Positions 46,025-54,823 of a stretch of DNA of 64,000 nucleotides are shown here, piece after piece. Both the position numbers and the translations under genes were made by a program. How positions within the stretch are numbered: the stretch's first letter is position 1; each line of letters starts with the position of its first letter. Below the pieces are notes generated by a model. That model saw only the letters and a program-made list of their open reading frames with translations, was not told the DNA's origin and did no database searches. Location: positions 204,515 to 268,514 of the forward strand of contig CAWKGV010000004.1 of the NCBI GenBank assembly GCA_963849305.1, given 5' to 3'. The stretch is from CAWKGV01 sp963849305. Its GTDB lineage: Bacteria; Pseudomonadota; Alphaproteobacteria; Acetobacterales; Acetobacteraceae.

Positions 46025-46802
46025 TGAACACCCGCGTCGCCTCCGTTCGTCGCTGGCGGTTGCTGGTTTCTCGCGATACCTTCGCTGGTACTTTGCCCGC
46101 AACTTCGATTCGGTATGGGTCGCGCGGCAAGGAACGGCGCAGCGAGCGCCCGGAAGGCCGCTGATCGTGTACACCAACCATCCTTCCTGGTGGGATCCGG
46201 CCCTCTTCGCCCTGCTCACCAGCATCGTCTTCCCGGGCAGGATCGGGTTCGGCCCGATGGACGCGGGCGCACTGGAACAATACCGAATTCTGCGCCGCAT
46301 CGGGGTCTTCGGCATCGCCCCCGACACACCGCGCGGGGCCGCGAAATTCCTGCGGCTCTCGCTCGACCTGCTCGCCGACCCCGCTGTAGTACTATGGCTC
46401 ACGGCCGAAGGGGCGTTCACCGATGCGCGCCGGCGCCCCCTCAGGCTCCGGCCTGGCCTGGCCCACCTCGCTCGCCGCGCGCCGGGGACGGCGATCCTGC
46501 CACTCGCCATCGAGTACACCTTTTGGAACGAGCGAAAACCGGAGGTTCTGCTGCGGTTCGGGTCGATGTTGGATGCCGCTCCCTCGCGCAGCGTCGCGGA
46601 CTGGACGGCCCTGCTGACGCGGGAACTAACCCGCGCGATGGACGCGCTGGCGGCCGACAGCATGGCGCGCGATCCCAAGCTGTTCGTGCGACTGCTGCGC
46701 GGCACGGCGGGGGTAGGGGGGGTGTATGATCTGTCGCGGCGTGCGCGGGCGATCATCACCGGTCGGCGGTTCGACCCGCATCACGAGAGACCGACAGCAT
46801 GA
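45990..46802 (+). CDS. Lysophospholipid acyltransferase-like protein
   Basis: A 270-residue protein of the PlsC/LPLAT superfamily. The catalytic motif NHPSWWDP (NHxxxxD) lies near residue 63, and EGAFTD further on resembles the second conserved block. In known C30 glyco-carotenoid clusters an acyltransferase of this kind esterifies the sugar, which fits its place between the desaturase and the glycosyltransferase genes. ATG 45990 overlaps the upstream gene by 35 bases; a GTG at 46017 is the alternative. The stop overlaps the next start (ATGA). Confidence 0.8.
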   Translation: MREPPASRNVHDEHPRRLRSSLAVAGFSRYLRWYFARNFDSVWVARQGTAQRAPGRPLIVYTNHPSWWDPALFALLTSIVFPGRIGFGPMDAGALEQYRILRRIGVFGIAPDTPRGAAKFLRLSLDLLADPAVVLWLTAEGAFTDARRRPLRLRPGLAHLARRAPGTAILPLAIEYTFWNERKPEVLLRFGSMLDAAPSRSVADWTALLTRELTRAMDALAADSMARDPKLFVRLLRGTAGVGGVYDLSRRARAIITGRRFDPHHERPTA

Positions 46803-47890
46803 TCCTCGGCGTGGCCGCACTGGTCTGCGCGCTGCTGCCGGCCGGCCTGATCGCCGCGAATTGGCGCTTGTTCGAGACCCCCGCGCCCGCCGCGCATCCG
46901 ACTGCCGTTTCCGTGCTGCTACCGGCGCGCGACGAGGAGGAGAATATCCGCCCCGCGTGCGAGGCGGTGCTGGCCAATCGCGGCGTCGAGCTGGAGTTGA
47001 TCGTTCATGACGATCACTCCACCGATCGCACGGCGGAGATCGTGCGCGCCATTGCTGATCCTCGGCTGCGGCTCGTCTCCGCATCTCCGTTACCGGGCGG
47101 ATGGAGCGGCAAGCAGCACGGCTGCACGCGCCTCGCCCGGCTGGCGCGACACGATTTGCTGTTGTTCATCGATGCCGACGTACGCCTCAGCCCCGATGCG
47201 CTGACCCGGATCTGTGGCTTCATGGAGCGCGAAGCGGTGGGGCTCGCCAGTGGCTTTCCGCAAGAGCTGACCGAAAGCTGGGCCGAGACGCTGCTGCTGC
47301 CGCTGATCCAATTTTTGCTGCTGGGATTTCTGCCGCTCTGGCTGATGCGGCGCTCGGCGGCACCGGCGCTCGGAGCCGGTTGCGGACAGCTCATGGTGGC
47401 GCGCCGGAGGGAATATGAGCTGGTCGGCGGTCACGGCGCCGTGCCGGCCACGCTGCACGACGGCATCATGCTGCCGCGCGCATTTCGCCGTGCGGGGATC
47501 ATGACCGGCCTGTTCGATGCCAGCCAATTCGCGCGCTGCCGCATGTATGAGAATGCGCGCGGCGTCTTCAATGGGCTGACCAAGAACGCGACCGAAGGCA
47601 TGGCCCGGCCGCTCGCGTTGCCGGTCTGGACCGTTTTGCTGGGATTGGGCCAAGTGCTGCCAGCGGTGCTCGCCGTGTTGAGCCCCGGTGCGGTCGCGTT
47701 CTGCGCGGCGGGCGTCTCGTTCGCGTCGCGATTGGCGCTTGCCGGTCGCTTCCGCCAGCCGATTTGGAGCGCGCTGATGCACCCCGCCGGCGTGACCGCG
47801 CTGCTGGCACTACAATGGGTGGCGCTGGTCCGCGCCGTTCGCGGACGGCCGCGCGAATGGCGAGGGCGGGCGTATTTCGCGGATAGTTGA
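46799..47890 (+). CDS. Glycosyltransferase family 2-like, carotenoid-cluster type
   Basis: A 363-residue membrane-associated glycosyltransferase. An N-terminal helix (GVAALVCALLPAGLIA) is followed by the GT-A domain with SVLLPARDEEENI, VHDDHSTDRT and the metal-binding FIDADVRL. Two or three C-terminal membrane helices follow (LLLPLIQFLLLGFLPLWL and two near the end). It resembles the CrtQ-type enzyme that adds glucose to C30 carotenoid acids. Last gene of the four-gene set transcribed in this direction, with 4-base overlaps that suggest one transcript. Confidence 0.8.
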   Translation: MILGVAALVCALLPAGLIAANWRLFETPAPAAHPTAVSVLLPARDEEENIRPACEAVLANRGVELELIVHDDHSTDRTAEIVRAIADPRLRLVSASPLPGGWSGKQHGCTRLARLARHDLLLFIDADVRLSPDALTRICGFMEREAVGLASGFPQELTESWAETLLLPLIQFLLLGFLPLWLMRRSAAPALGAGCGQLMVARRREYELVGGHGAVPATLHDGIMLPRAFRRAGIMTGLFDASQFARCRMYENARGVFNGLTKNATEGMARPLALPVWTVLLGLGQVLPAVLAVLSPGAVAFCAAGVSFASRLALAGRFRQPIWSALMHPAGVTALLALQWVALVRAVRGRPREWRGRAYFADS

Positions 47891-47948
47891 GAGGTGATGT
47901 CCTCGCGCCTAAGCTCCCGTCGAGCCGGACGAACGGACGGAGGGCGCA

Positions 47949-48731
47949 ATGTCGTCGAGTATCCTGGCAGGACTGGCGGGGGCGCTCGCCTCCGGCGTCG
48001 TGCAGGTGGTGGACCTTTCTCAGCCACTCGACCCGGACACGCCGGTGATCAGCTTGCCGCCGGAGTTCGGCCAAACCCAACCATTCCGCGTGACCGAGAT
48101 TTCGCATTACGACAGCCGCGGGCCGGCTTGGGCGTGGAGCAATCTTTCGCTGGGCGAGCACACCGGCACGCATTTCGACGCGCCGGTGCATTGGGTTACG
48201 GGCAAGGACTTGCCCGACAACCGGCTCGACACGATCCCGCCGCGCCGTTTCGTGGCCCCGGCCAATGTGATCGACTGCGCGGCGGACTGCGCCGCCGATC
48301 CCGATTTCCTGCTGACCCGGACCCGCATCGAAGCCTGGGAGGCAGAGCATGGGCGGATCGAACCGGGAAGCTGGGTGCTGCTGCGCAGCGATTGGTCCCG
48401 GCGTGCCGAACCGGCGGCCTTTCTCAATGCACGCGAGGACGGGGCGCATTCGCCCGGCCCTGACCCGGACGCAGTGACGTTCCTGGTGCGAGACCGCGAC
48501 GTGATCGGCTTCGGCACCGAGACGGTGGGCACCGATGCCGGCCAGGCGTTCCGGTTCGAGCCGCCGTTCCCGTGCCATGCGGGAATGCACGGGGCGAACA
48601 AGTTCGGGCTGGCGAGCCTCGCCAATCTCGACCGCCTGCCGCCGAAGGGTGCCATCCTGATTACCGCGCCCTTGAAAATCGTCGGCGGCACCGGCAGCCC
48701 CTGCCGCGTGCTCGCGCTGGTAGCCGGATAA
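47949..48731 (+). CDS. Cyclase family protein (kynurenine formamidase-like)
   Basis: A 260-residue metal-dependent hydrolase of the cyclase/KynB fold. The metal motif HTGTHFDAPVH is at residues 71-81, the hallmark HxGTHxDxPxH. It lies six bases upstream of the Rieske oxygenase alpha gene, so the two are probably co-expressed. GGAGGG lies a few bases before the ATG. Despite the motif, the context argues against simple tryptophan catabolism and for a lactone- or amide-type step in aromatic degradation; the substrate is unknown. Confidence 0.82.
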   Translation: MSSSILAGLAGALASGVVQVVDLSQPLDPDTPVISLPPEFGQTQPFRVTEISHYDSRGPAWAWSNLSLGEHTGTHFDAPVHWVTGKDLPDNRLDTIPPRRFVAPANVIDCAADCAADPDFLLTRTRIEAWEAEHGRIEPGSWVLLRSDWSRRAEPAAFLNAREDGAHSPGPDPDAVTFLVRDRDVIGFGTETVGTDAGQAFRFEPPFPCHAGMHGANKFGLASLANLDRLPPKGAILITAPLKIVGGTGSPCRVLALVAG

Positions 48732-48736
48732 CGGCT

Positions 48737-50068
48737 ATGGCCAAGTATCGAGGCAAGCCCGACGCGGTCCGTGCGCTGGTGCGCGAGGATGCCGTGCATC
48801 GTGACGCCTACATCGACCCGGAACTGTTCGCGCTGGAGATGGAGGAGCTTTGGGCCAACACCTGGATCTATGTCGGTCATCACAGTCAGGTGCCAAATCC
48901 GGGCGACTACTACGCCTGCAACATCGGCGCCGAGCCGGTGTTCATGATTCGCCACGCCGACGGCACGGTGCGCGTACTGCGCAACCGCTGCGCGCATAAG
49001 GGCTCTAAGCTCATTTCCGACATCTCCGGCAATGTGGGCCGGTTCATCCGCTGTCCCTATCACGCTTGGAGCTACCGTACGGACGGCTCGATCGCCGCCA
49101 TTCCGCTGCGCGGCGGCTACGATGAGGCGAGGCTCGCGCACTGCGAGGCGTCGCTTGGGCTATCATCGGTCGCGTCGGAAACGTATCGCGGCTTCGTGTT
49201 CGCGCGCCTGTCGGAGCACGGCCCGGGTTTTTACGACTATTTCGGCCCGTCGCTGTCGTCGATCGACTACATGGTGGAACGCTCGCCCGAGGGCGAGATG
49301 GAAGTGGCCGGCGGCGTGCTGCGCTACCTGCACAATTGCAACTGGAAGATGTTCGTCGAGAACCTAAACGACACGATCCACCCGATGGCGGCGCATGAAT
49401 CCTCGGCGGGCACGGCGAAGCAGCTTTGGGCCGGCAAGCCGGCCGGCACGCCGAAGCCGATGGCGATCGAGCAGCTTGTCCCCTTCGCCGAGGGCTACGA
49501 GTTCTTCGACAAGATGGGCGTGCGCGTGTTCGACAACGGGCACTCCTATTCCGGAGTGCATTTCTCCATCCACTCCTCCTACTCCGCGATCCCCGATTAC
49601 GAGGCGGCGATGGTGCGGGCATATGGGGAGACGAAGGCAAAGGACATCCTGGGGACAGTGCGGCACAACACGGTCTATTACCCGAGCCTGACGATCAAGG
49701 GCGCGATCCAGGCGATCCGCGTCGTGCGTCCGATCGCCGTGGACAAGACGCTGATCGAGAGCTGGACTTTCCGGCTGAAGGGTGCGCCCCCGGTGCTGTT
49801 GCAGCGCAACGTGACATACACCAGGCTGATCAATTCGCCGATGTCCGTGGTGGGCCACGACGACCTGCAATGCTACCGGATCATTCAGGAAGGATTGGCG
49901 GCCGGCGGCAACGAATGGGTGAACCTGGCCCGCGACTATCACCCCGAGGAGCGCGGGGCGCAGGATCTCACGGCGAACGGCACGAGTGAGATCTCGATGC
50001 GAAACCAGTTCCGCGCCTGGACCAAGTTCATGACCGCGAGAACCGCGCCGCAGCGAGTGGCGGCATAA
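48737..50068 (+). CDS. Aromatic-ring-hydroxylating dioxygenase, alpha subunit
   Basis: A 443-residue Rieske non-haem iron oxygenase subunit. The 2Fe-2S ligands are Cys85, His87, Cys106 and His109 (RCAHKGS, then RCPYHAWSYR). The mononuclear iron site is in NLNDTIHPMAAHE (residues about 212-224), with the Asp-His-His order. The C-terminal catalytic domain is full-length. The ATG at 48737 gives MAKYRGKPDAVRALV. The beta subunit is encoded next, with a one-base overlap; no ferredoxin or reductase is in the window. Substrate unknown. Confidence 0.9.
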   Translation: MAKYRGKPDAVRALVREDAVHRDAYIDPELFALEMEELWANTWIYVGHHSQVPNPGDYYACNIGAEPVFMIRHADGTVRVLRNRCAHKGSKLISDISGNVGRFIRCPYHAWSYRTDGSIAAIPLRGGYDEARLAHCEASLGLSSVASETYRGFVFARLSEHGPGFYDYFGPSLSSIDYMVERSPEGEMEVAGGVLRYLHNCNWKMFVENLNDTIHPMAAHESSAGTAKQLWAGKPAGTPKPMAIEQLVPFAEGYEFFDKMGVRVFDNGHSYSGVHFSIHSSYSAIPDYEAAMVRAYGETKAKDILGTVRHNTVYYPSLTIKGAIQAIRVVRPIAVDKTLIESWTFRLKGAPPVLLQRNVTYTRLINSPMSVVGHDDLQCYRIIQEGLAAGGNEWVNLARDYHPEERGAQDLTANGTSEISMRNQFRAWTKFMTARTAPQRVAA

Positions 50069-50538
50069 TGACCGAGCAGGAACTGGCGCGGTTCATCTAT
50101 CGGGAGGCGCGTCTGCTGGACGAGAAGCGTTGGGACGAGTGGTACGCGCTGTTTACCGACGATGCGTATTACTGGGTGCCGCTCACCCGCGACCAGCCGG
50201 ACGGCACCGAGCACACCTCGCTCGCCTACGAAGACAAGCTGCTGCTCCAGTTGCGCATCGAACGCCTGAAACGCCAGCCACCATCTCAGCACCCGATGAG
50301 CTGGAGCCAACATGTGATGCAGGCGCCGGACATCGAGGAGGCGGACGAAGCGGCTGGCCGGTGGCTGACCCGGACCGCGTTCCACTACGCCGAGGCGCGT
50401 GGCGACGATATGCAGACCTACACCGGCACGGTGCTGCACTGGCTCATACGGGACGGCGATGGGCTGAGGATCGGGCTCAAGCGGGTGAACTTGCTGAATT
50501 GCGACGCGGCGCTGCCTTCGATTCAGTTGTTCATATAG
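50068..50538 (+). CDS. Aromatic-ring-hydroxylating dioxygenase, beta subunit
   Basis: A 156-residue SnoaL-like small subunit. The segment RFIYREARLLDEKRWDEWYALF with DDAYYWVPL is diagnostic for ring-hydroxylating oxygenase beta chains, which stabilise the alpha3-beta3 hexamer. Its ATG overlaps the alpha stop by one base. Confidence 0.9.
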   Translation: MTEQELARFIYREARLLDEKRWDEWYALFTDDAYYWVPLTRDQPDGTEHTSLAYEDKLLLQLRIERLKRQPPSQHPMSWSQHVMQAPDIEEADEAAGRWLTRTAFHYAEARGDDMQTYTGTVLHWLIRDGDGLRIGLKRVNLLNCDAALPSIQLFI

Positions 50539-50555
50539 CTCTTACCCACCTCCAT

Positions 50556-50640
50556 CGTCATGGCCGCGCTTTTCGCGGCCATCCACGACTTGGTGGCGGC
50601 AAGACAGTCGTGGATACTCGCGACAAGCGCGAGCATGACG
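50556..50640. repeat. 85-bp palindromic intergenic repeat
   Basis: Two 35-base arms, beginning CGTCATGGCCGCGC and ending GAGCATGACG, are near-perfect reverse complements; each arm contains its own short hairpin (CCGCGCTTTTCGCGG, and CGCGACAAGCGCG). The centre has ATCCACGACT and AGTCGTGGAT. The same family occurs at 52813 and, in short form, at 20178. It lies between the convergent oxygenase beta and TauD genes, where it could terminate transcription. Confidence 0.85.
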
Positions 50641-50665
50641 GTGGGAAACGTTGGCGCAGACCTAC

Positions 50666-51577
50666 TTACATCGCGAGTCTCGCCGCGCGCACCGGGGCCA
50701 GGAATTCCGGGGTGAATACCCTGGTCGCCATCACCTGGCAGCGACGGATCAGCCGGTGCTCATCCGGACGATAATCGGCGATCGCGTGATGGATCGTGCC
50801 GAGATTGTCCCAAACGATAAGATCGTTCTCGGTCCAAACATTCGTCCACCGGAACCGCGGCTCCAGCTGGTGCGCGAACAGGAATTCCAGCATCTCATCG
50901 CTCTCGCGCTCGGGAAGCTGGTTGATGCGCATGGCGTAGCCGGGGTTGCAATACAGCACCTTGCGCCCGGTAATCGGGTGGGTCAGGAATAGCGGATGCA
51001 CGACCGGCGGGCGGCGGCGGCGCTCCTGTTCGGTCAGCGGCGGGCGAGAGCTGCCGTGGCGACGCGCGTTTTCCCAATACTTGTTGAAGTCGTGCGTCAC
51101 CGTGGCGTCTGCGAGACGCGTCCTGATCGCCTCGGGCAACGCCTCGTAGGCGGAGTGCATGTTGGAGAACTCGGTGCCGCCAAGGGCGCGCCCGTCACGA
51201 CGCGGAATGACGATGCCGTAGAGCACGTTCACAAAGCCCATCACGTCGCGATACGACATGTCGGTGTGCCAGTCCTGCCCGGCGTCGGGGAGGCCGATAT
51301 ATTCGCCGTCCTTCTTGACGTTGGAAAGCGTCTGCACCTCGGCCACGTCGCGCCCGGCCTTGGCCTCGTTCTGCACCAGACCCTGGATAGCGCCGAACCG
51401 CCCCGAGAAGGCCGCGAGTTGCTCGGGCTCCAAGTGCTGATTGGGGAAGCGCAGCACGCCGTGCCGGCCGAGTGCCAGCAGCAGGCGGGCGAAATCCAAT
51501 TCCGGGATCGGCGCGGCGCAGTCCAGGCCCTCGATCGTGGCCCCGAGGGTGGCGTCGTTCGGCGTGACCGTGATCAT
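50666..51577 (-). CDS. TauD/TfdA family 2-oxoglutarate-dependent dioxygenase
   Basis: A 303-residue Fe(II)/2-oxoglutarate oxygenase. The iron ligands HxD are His104 and Asp106 (WHTDMSY), the distal His is in WDNLGTIHHA (near 263) and the 2-oxoglutarate Arg in RLIRRC (near 278). The substrate is not fixed; relatives act on taurine, sulfates, phenoxyacids or carnitine-like compounds. AAGGAG lies nine bases before the ATG at 51577, which decides the start. It stands divergent to the LLM gene. Confidence 0.88.
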   Translation of the reverse strand: MITVTPNDATLGATIEGLDCAAPIPELDFARLLLALGRHGVLRFPNQHLEPEQLAAFSGRFGAIQGLVQNEAKAGRDVAEVQTLSNVKKDGEYIGLPDAGQDWHTDMSYRDVMGFVNVLYGIVIPRRDGRALGGTEFSNMHSAYEALPEAIRTRLADATVTHDFNKYWENARRHGSSRPPLTEQERRRRPPVVHPLFLTHPITGRKVLYCNPGYAMRINQLPERESDEMLEFLFAHQLEPRFRWTNVWTENDLIVWDNLGTIHHAIADYRPDEHRLIRRCQVMATRVFTPEFLAPVRAARLAM

Positions 51578-51682
51578 GGATGGTCTCCTTCGCGAAACCC
51601 TGTCCCGCCCATCATAGCCCGCGCGGGCTTGAGCGGGAGGGGCGGGCAGGCGAGACTTTCGGGCCAGCATCTGGAGGGAGCG

Positions 51683-52633
51683 ATGCAGATTGGGTTCAAC
51701 CTGCCGAACAGTGGAGCCTTCATCGATCCGGCGGTGCTGGCGCGGATCGCGCGCGAGGGCGAGGCGCTCGGATACGACTACCTGACGCTCACCGATCACG
51801 TGCTGCTGCCCGATACCGCGGCACCCGGTTACCCTTATTCCGAGACCGGGGAGTTCCTGTCGGAGGCGCCCGGGATCCGCCACGAGCAGTTGACCGCGAT
51901 GGCTTGGGTGGCGGCCAAGACCGAACGCATCCGGCTGGTCGCGGCGGTGCTGGTGGTGCCGCATCGGCCGGCGGTGCTGGCGGCGAAGATGCTGGCCACG
52001 ATCGACGTGCTATCCGGCGGCCGCCTGACGGTGGGAGTCGGCGCCGGCTGGCTGCGGGCGGAGTTCGACGCCGTGGTGACCACGCCGTTCGCCGAACGGG
52101 GCGCCGTGACCGATGAGTATTTGCAGGCGTTCCGCGCGCTCTGGACGCAGCAGCACCCGCGCTTCGAGGGCAACTACGTGGCGTTCCACAACGTGGTGTT
52201 CGAGCCAAAGCCGGTACAGAAGCCCCATCCACCGATCTGGGTGGGCGGCGAGAGCCCGCCCGCGCTGCGCCGGGCGGCGCGGCTCGGCAACACCTGGTAT
52301 CCGGTCGGCACCAACCGCCAGCACCTGCTCAATTCGCTGCCGCGCCTGGCCGCCGGGATTGAGCGGGTGCGCCGGCTGACCAGCGAGGCCGGGCGGGAGG
52401 CGCGGAGCCTCGGCGTGGTCTATCGCGTCAAGCGGTTGGGCGAGGGCGTGCCAGCCAAAGCGTCCGACGGCGAGCGGCGCCTGTTCTCCGGCAGCGACGC
52501 GGCGATCCTCGATGATCTGCGCGCCATGCGTGAGATTGGCGTCACCGGGATCGACGTGGATGTCGAGCGGGCGGACGCGGATGCCGCGATCGCCGAATTG
52601 CGGCGGTTGCGCGAGGTGCTGGCGCGGGTGTAG
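51683..52633 (+). CDS. LLM class flavin-dependent oxidoreductase
   Basis: A 316-residue luciferase-like TIM-barrel protein, F420- or FMN-dependent. The N-terminus MQIGFNLPNSGAF, the block GEALGYDYLTLTDHVLLP and LSGGRLTVGVGAGWLRAEF are typical of the TIGR-type F420 LLM group. TGGAGGGAG precedes the ATG at 51683. Its function probably ties to the neighbouring oxygenases but is not known. Confidence 0.85.
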   Translation: MQIGFNLPNSGAFIDPAVLARIAREGEALGYDYLTLTDHVLLPDTAAPGYPYSETGEFLSEAPGIRHEQLTAMAWVAAKTERIRLVAAVLVVPHRPAVLAAKMLATIDVLSGGRLTVGVGAGWLRAEFDAVVTTPFAERGAVTDEYLQAFRALWTQQHPRFEGNYVAFHNVVFEPKPVQKPHPPIWVGGESPPALRRAARLGNTWYPVGTNRQHLLNSLPRLAAGIERVRRLTSEAGREARSLGVVYRVKRLGEGVPAKASDGERRLFSGSDAAILDDLRAMREIGVTGIDVDVERADADAAIAELRRLREVLARV

Positions 52634-52684
52634 CGGGCCGGCCTTGCCCGGGGCGAGCGGCGCTTGTATCTGAGGCGCGGCCAC

Positions 52685-52755
52685 GCGGGTGTAGTTCAAT
52701 GGTAGAACGGCAGCCTTCCAAGCTGCTCACGGGGGTTCGATTCCCCTCGCCCGCT
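52685..52755 (+). tRNA. tRNA-Gly (anticodon UCC)
   Basis: A complete cloverleaf is readable: the acceptor stem GCGGGTG/CGCCCGC pairs (with one G-U), the D arm GTTC-AATGGTA-GAAC, the anticodon stem GCAGC/GCTGC around CTTCCAA with anticodon TCC, and the T arm GGGGG-TTCGATT-CCCCT. The discriminator is T; CCA is not encoded. About 71 nt. Confidence 0.93.
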
Positions 52756-52812
52756 CCGACTACGGGCGCGCCGCCGTAGGGCGCGTGCGGCGGTCGCGCT
52801 ACGATCTCATCC

Positions 52813-52900
52813 CGTCATGCCCGGGCTCCGACCCGGGCATCCAACGCAGCGCCCTGCCGCACGAACCTGCGTTGGATCGCCAGGTCGAGCCCGGGCATGG
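52813..52900. repeat. 88-bp palindromic intergenic repeat
   Basis: Arms CGTCATGCCCGGGCTCCGAC and, at the far end, GTCGAGCCCGGGCATGG are reverse complements, and the inner ATCCAACGCAG pairs with CTGCGTTGGAT. Each arm also folds on itself (GCCCGGG/CCCGGGC). Same family as the element at 50556. Located between the tRNA gene and the 3' end of the ABC importer operon. Confidence 0.85.
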
Positions 52901-52961
52901 CCCCGAAACGAGTCGCTCTCGAGCCGCCTGAGTTGGCCTAAGCCTAAGGCCCAGCTCACAT

Positions 52962-53954
52962 CTACTTCTCCGCCCGGTCCCAGACCTCATGCGTCCAGGC
53001 ACCCTGCGGCTTGCGGCTGATGACGGGATCACTCTTGCCCGACATCAGCACGGCCACGGTGCGCTCGTAGGCGGCCGGGTCGAGATAGCCGAGGCGCCGC
53101 GGATCCGCGGGAAGCAGTTTGGCGATCTCGCTCATCATGCGCGCCTGGTGCTCCTGCGTCTGCGCACCGGTCGTGTCGTTGTCGAGCACGATGCGGACCG
53201 CCTCTGGCTGGTGCGCGGCCGCATATTGCCAGCCTTGCATCGAGGCTTTCACGAACCTGGCCAGGCGATCCATCATCTTGGCGTCGTGCAGCTTCGCCTC
53301 GGTCGTGTAAAGCCCGTCCTCCAGCGTCGCCACGCCCTCGTCCTGATACTTGAAAACCCGGAGCTGGTCCGGCTTCATCCCAGCCTCGATGAGCTGCCAG
53401 TACTCGTTGTAGGTCATGGTGGAGATGCAAGCGGCCTGCTTCTGCAACAACGGGTCCACGTTGAAGCCTTGCTTCAGCACCGTGACACCCTGCGGTCCGC
53501 CATTGGTGGGCAGGCCGAGCTTGCTCATCCAGGCCAGGAACGGATACTCGTTGCCCGCGAACCAGACGCCCAGGGTCTTGCCCTTGAAGTCCGCGGGTGT
53601 TCGCACGCCGCTATCCTTGCGGCAGGTCAGCTCCAGGCCGCTCTTGTCGAAGACCTGGGCGACATTGACCAATGGCACGCCTTTTTCCCGCGCCGCGAGG
53701 GCCGAGGGCATCCAGTCCACGATCACATCCGCGCCCCCGCCCGCGATGACTTGAGACGGGTTGATGTCCGGACCACCGGGCTTGATGGTCACGTTCAGCC
53801 CGGCGTCCTTATAGAACCCCTTGGCCTGGGCGACGTAGTATCCCGCGAACTGCGCCTGCGTGACCCATTTCAGTTGCAGGGTCAGCGGATCGGCGGCAAA
53901 CGCCTGCCCAATGGCGAGCGCCAGCACCGCGACGGCGAGCAACGGCTTCTTCAT
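52962..53954 (-). CDS. ABC importer substrate-binding protein, NMT1/THI5-like
   Basis: A 330-residue periplasmic binding protein. The signal peptide MKKPLLAVAVLALAIGQAFA is followed by LTLQLKWVTQAQFAGYYVAQ and GFYKDAGLNVTIKPGGPD, the NMT1/THI5-like fold linked to pyrimidine or thiamine-precursor uptake. GGAGGATCC places the ribosome-binding site a few bases before ATG 53954. It is the last gene of the transporter set in the pyrimidine catabolism cluster, so a pyrimidine or dihydropyrimidine-like ligand is likely. Confidence 0.88.
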   Translation of the reverse strand: MKKPLLAVAVLALAIGQAFAADPLTLQLKWVTQAQFAGYYVAQAKGFYKDAGLNVTIKPGGPDINPSQVIAGGGADVIVDWMPSALAAREKGVPLVNVAQVFDKSGLELTCRKDSGVRTPADFKGKTLGVWFAGNEYPFLAWMSKLGLPTNGGPQGVTVLKQGFNVDPLLQKQAACISTMTYNEYWQLIEAGMKPDQLRVFKYQDEGVATLEDGLYTTEAKLHDAKMMDRLARFVKASMQGWQYAAAHQPEAVRIVLDNDTTGAQTQEHQARMMSEIAKLLPADPRRLGYLDPAAYERTVAVLMSGKSDPVISRKPQGAWTHEVWDRAEK

Positions 53955-53962
53955 GGATCCTC

Positions 53963-54823
53963 CTATGCCCCGCGGAACGACGGGTGCCAGAACGTCAATG
54001 CACGCTCGGCCAGAGCGATCAGCCCCACGCCCACGGTGCCGGTCAGCGCCGCCAATGCGATCTCCGCCCACACCAGGCCAAGGTCCATCCGCGCCACCTC
54101 GGTCGAGATGCGGAACCCCATGCCCACGATGGGCGTGCCGAAGAACTCCGCCACGATGGCGCCGATCAAAGCGAGCGTGAGGTTCAGCTTCAGCGCGCCG
54201 AAAACGTGGGGCAGCGCGGCGGGCAGGCGCAGCTTCAGCAGGGATTGCGTGCCGCTCGCGCCGTAGGATCGCATCAAGTCCCGCTCGAGCGCCCCGGCTT
54301 CCGCCAGGCCCGCCGTCGCGGCGACCAGCATAGGGAACACGGTCATCAAGACAACCACCGCGGCCTTGCTCTGCCAATCGAACCCAAACCACATCACCAT
54401 GATCGGCGCGATACCCACGATGGGCAGCGCCCCGGCCAGGGCGCCCAAAGGCAGCACTCCCCGGCGCAGCCAGCCCCAACGGTCGAGCAGCAGCGCCACC
54501 AGCAGCCCGGCACCGCACCCGATCAGCCAACCCGGCAGCACGGAACGCAGCACTGTTTGCACGAAATCGGCCCCGAGCACAGGCAGGTGGACGAGCGCCG
54601 CCTGGGCAATGGAAGTGGGCGGCGGCAGCAGCACGCCGGACACGCCATAGCCCACGCACGTCGCCTGCCACGCCAGCAGTGTCAGCGCCCCGAACACGGC
54701 AGGGGTCGCCAGCCGCGCCGCCCGTCCATCCGCTCGCGACAGTGCCGCGAGCGTCACTCCTCCGACCACCGCTAGCAGCAGGAGTACGCCCGTGGGCGTG
54801 AATGTCGCCAGCGCCGCCGTCAC
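53963..54823 (-). CDS. ABC transporter permease (second)
   Basis: A 286-residue SsuC/TauC-type permease with about six membrane helices. The EAA loop reads MRSYGASGTQSLLKLRLPAALP, the cytosolic contact for the ATPase. The GTG start at 54823 overlaps the previous permease stop (GTGA). Its partner permease has the same length, and both are needed for the dimeric channel. A long open frame upstream in the wrong reading is a shadow of the first permease. Confidence 0.87.
   Translation of the reverse strand: MTAALATFTPTGVLLLLAVVGGVTLAALSRADGRAARLATPAVFGALTLLAWQATCVGYGVSGVLLPPPTSIAQAALVHLPVLGADFVQTVLRSVLPGWLIGCGAGLLVALLLDRWGWLRRGVLPLGALAGALPIVGIAPIMVMWFGFDWQSKAAVVVLMTVFPMLVAATAGLAEAGALERDLMRSYGASGTQSLLKLRLPAALPHVFGALKLNLTLALIGAIVAEFFGTPIVGMGFRISTEVARMDLGLVWAEIALAALTGTVGVGLIALAERALTFWHPSFRGA

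Noticed and set aside
47949..48731. Kynurenine formamidase KynB of tryptophan breakdown
   Set aside because: The motif fits, but no other kynurenine pathway gene is near and the neighbour is a ring-hydroxylating oxygenase, so only the general cyclase-family name is given.
52685..52900. tRNA-Gly as an integration site for a mobile element
   Set aside because: No integrase and no repeat of the tRNA 3' end were seen downstream, only a palindromic repeat.
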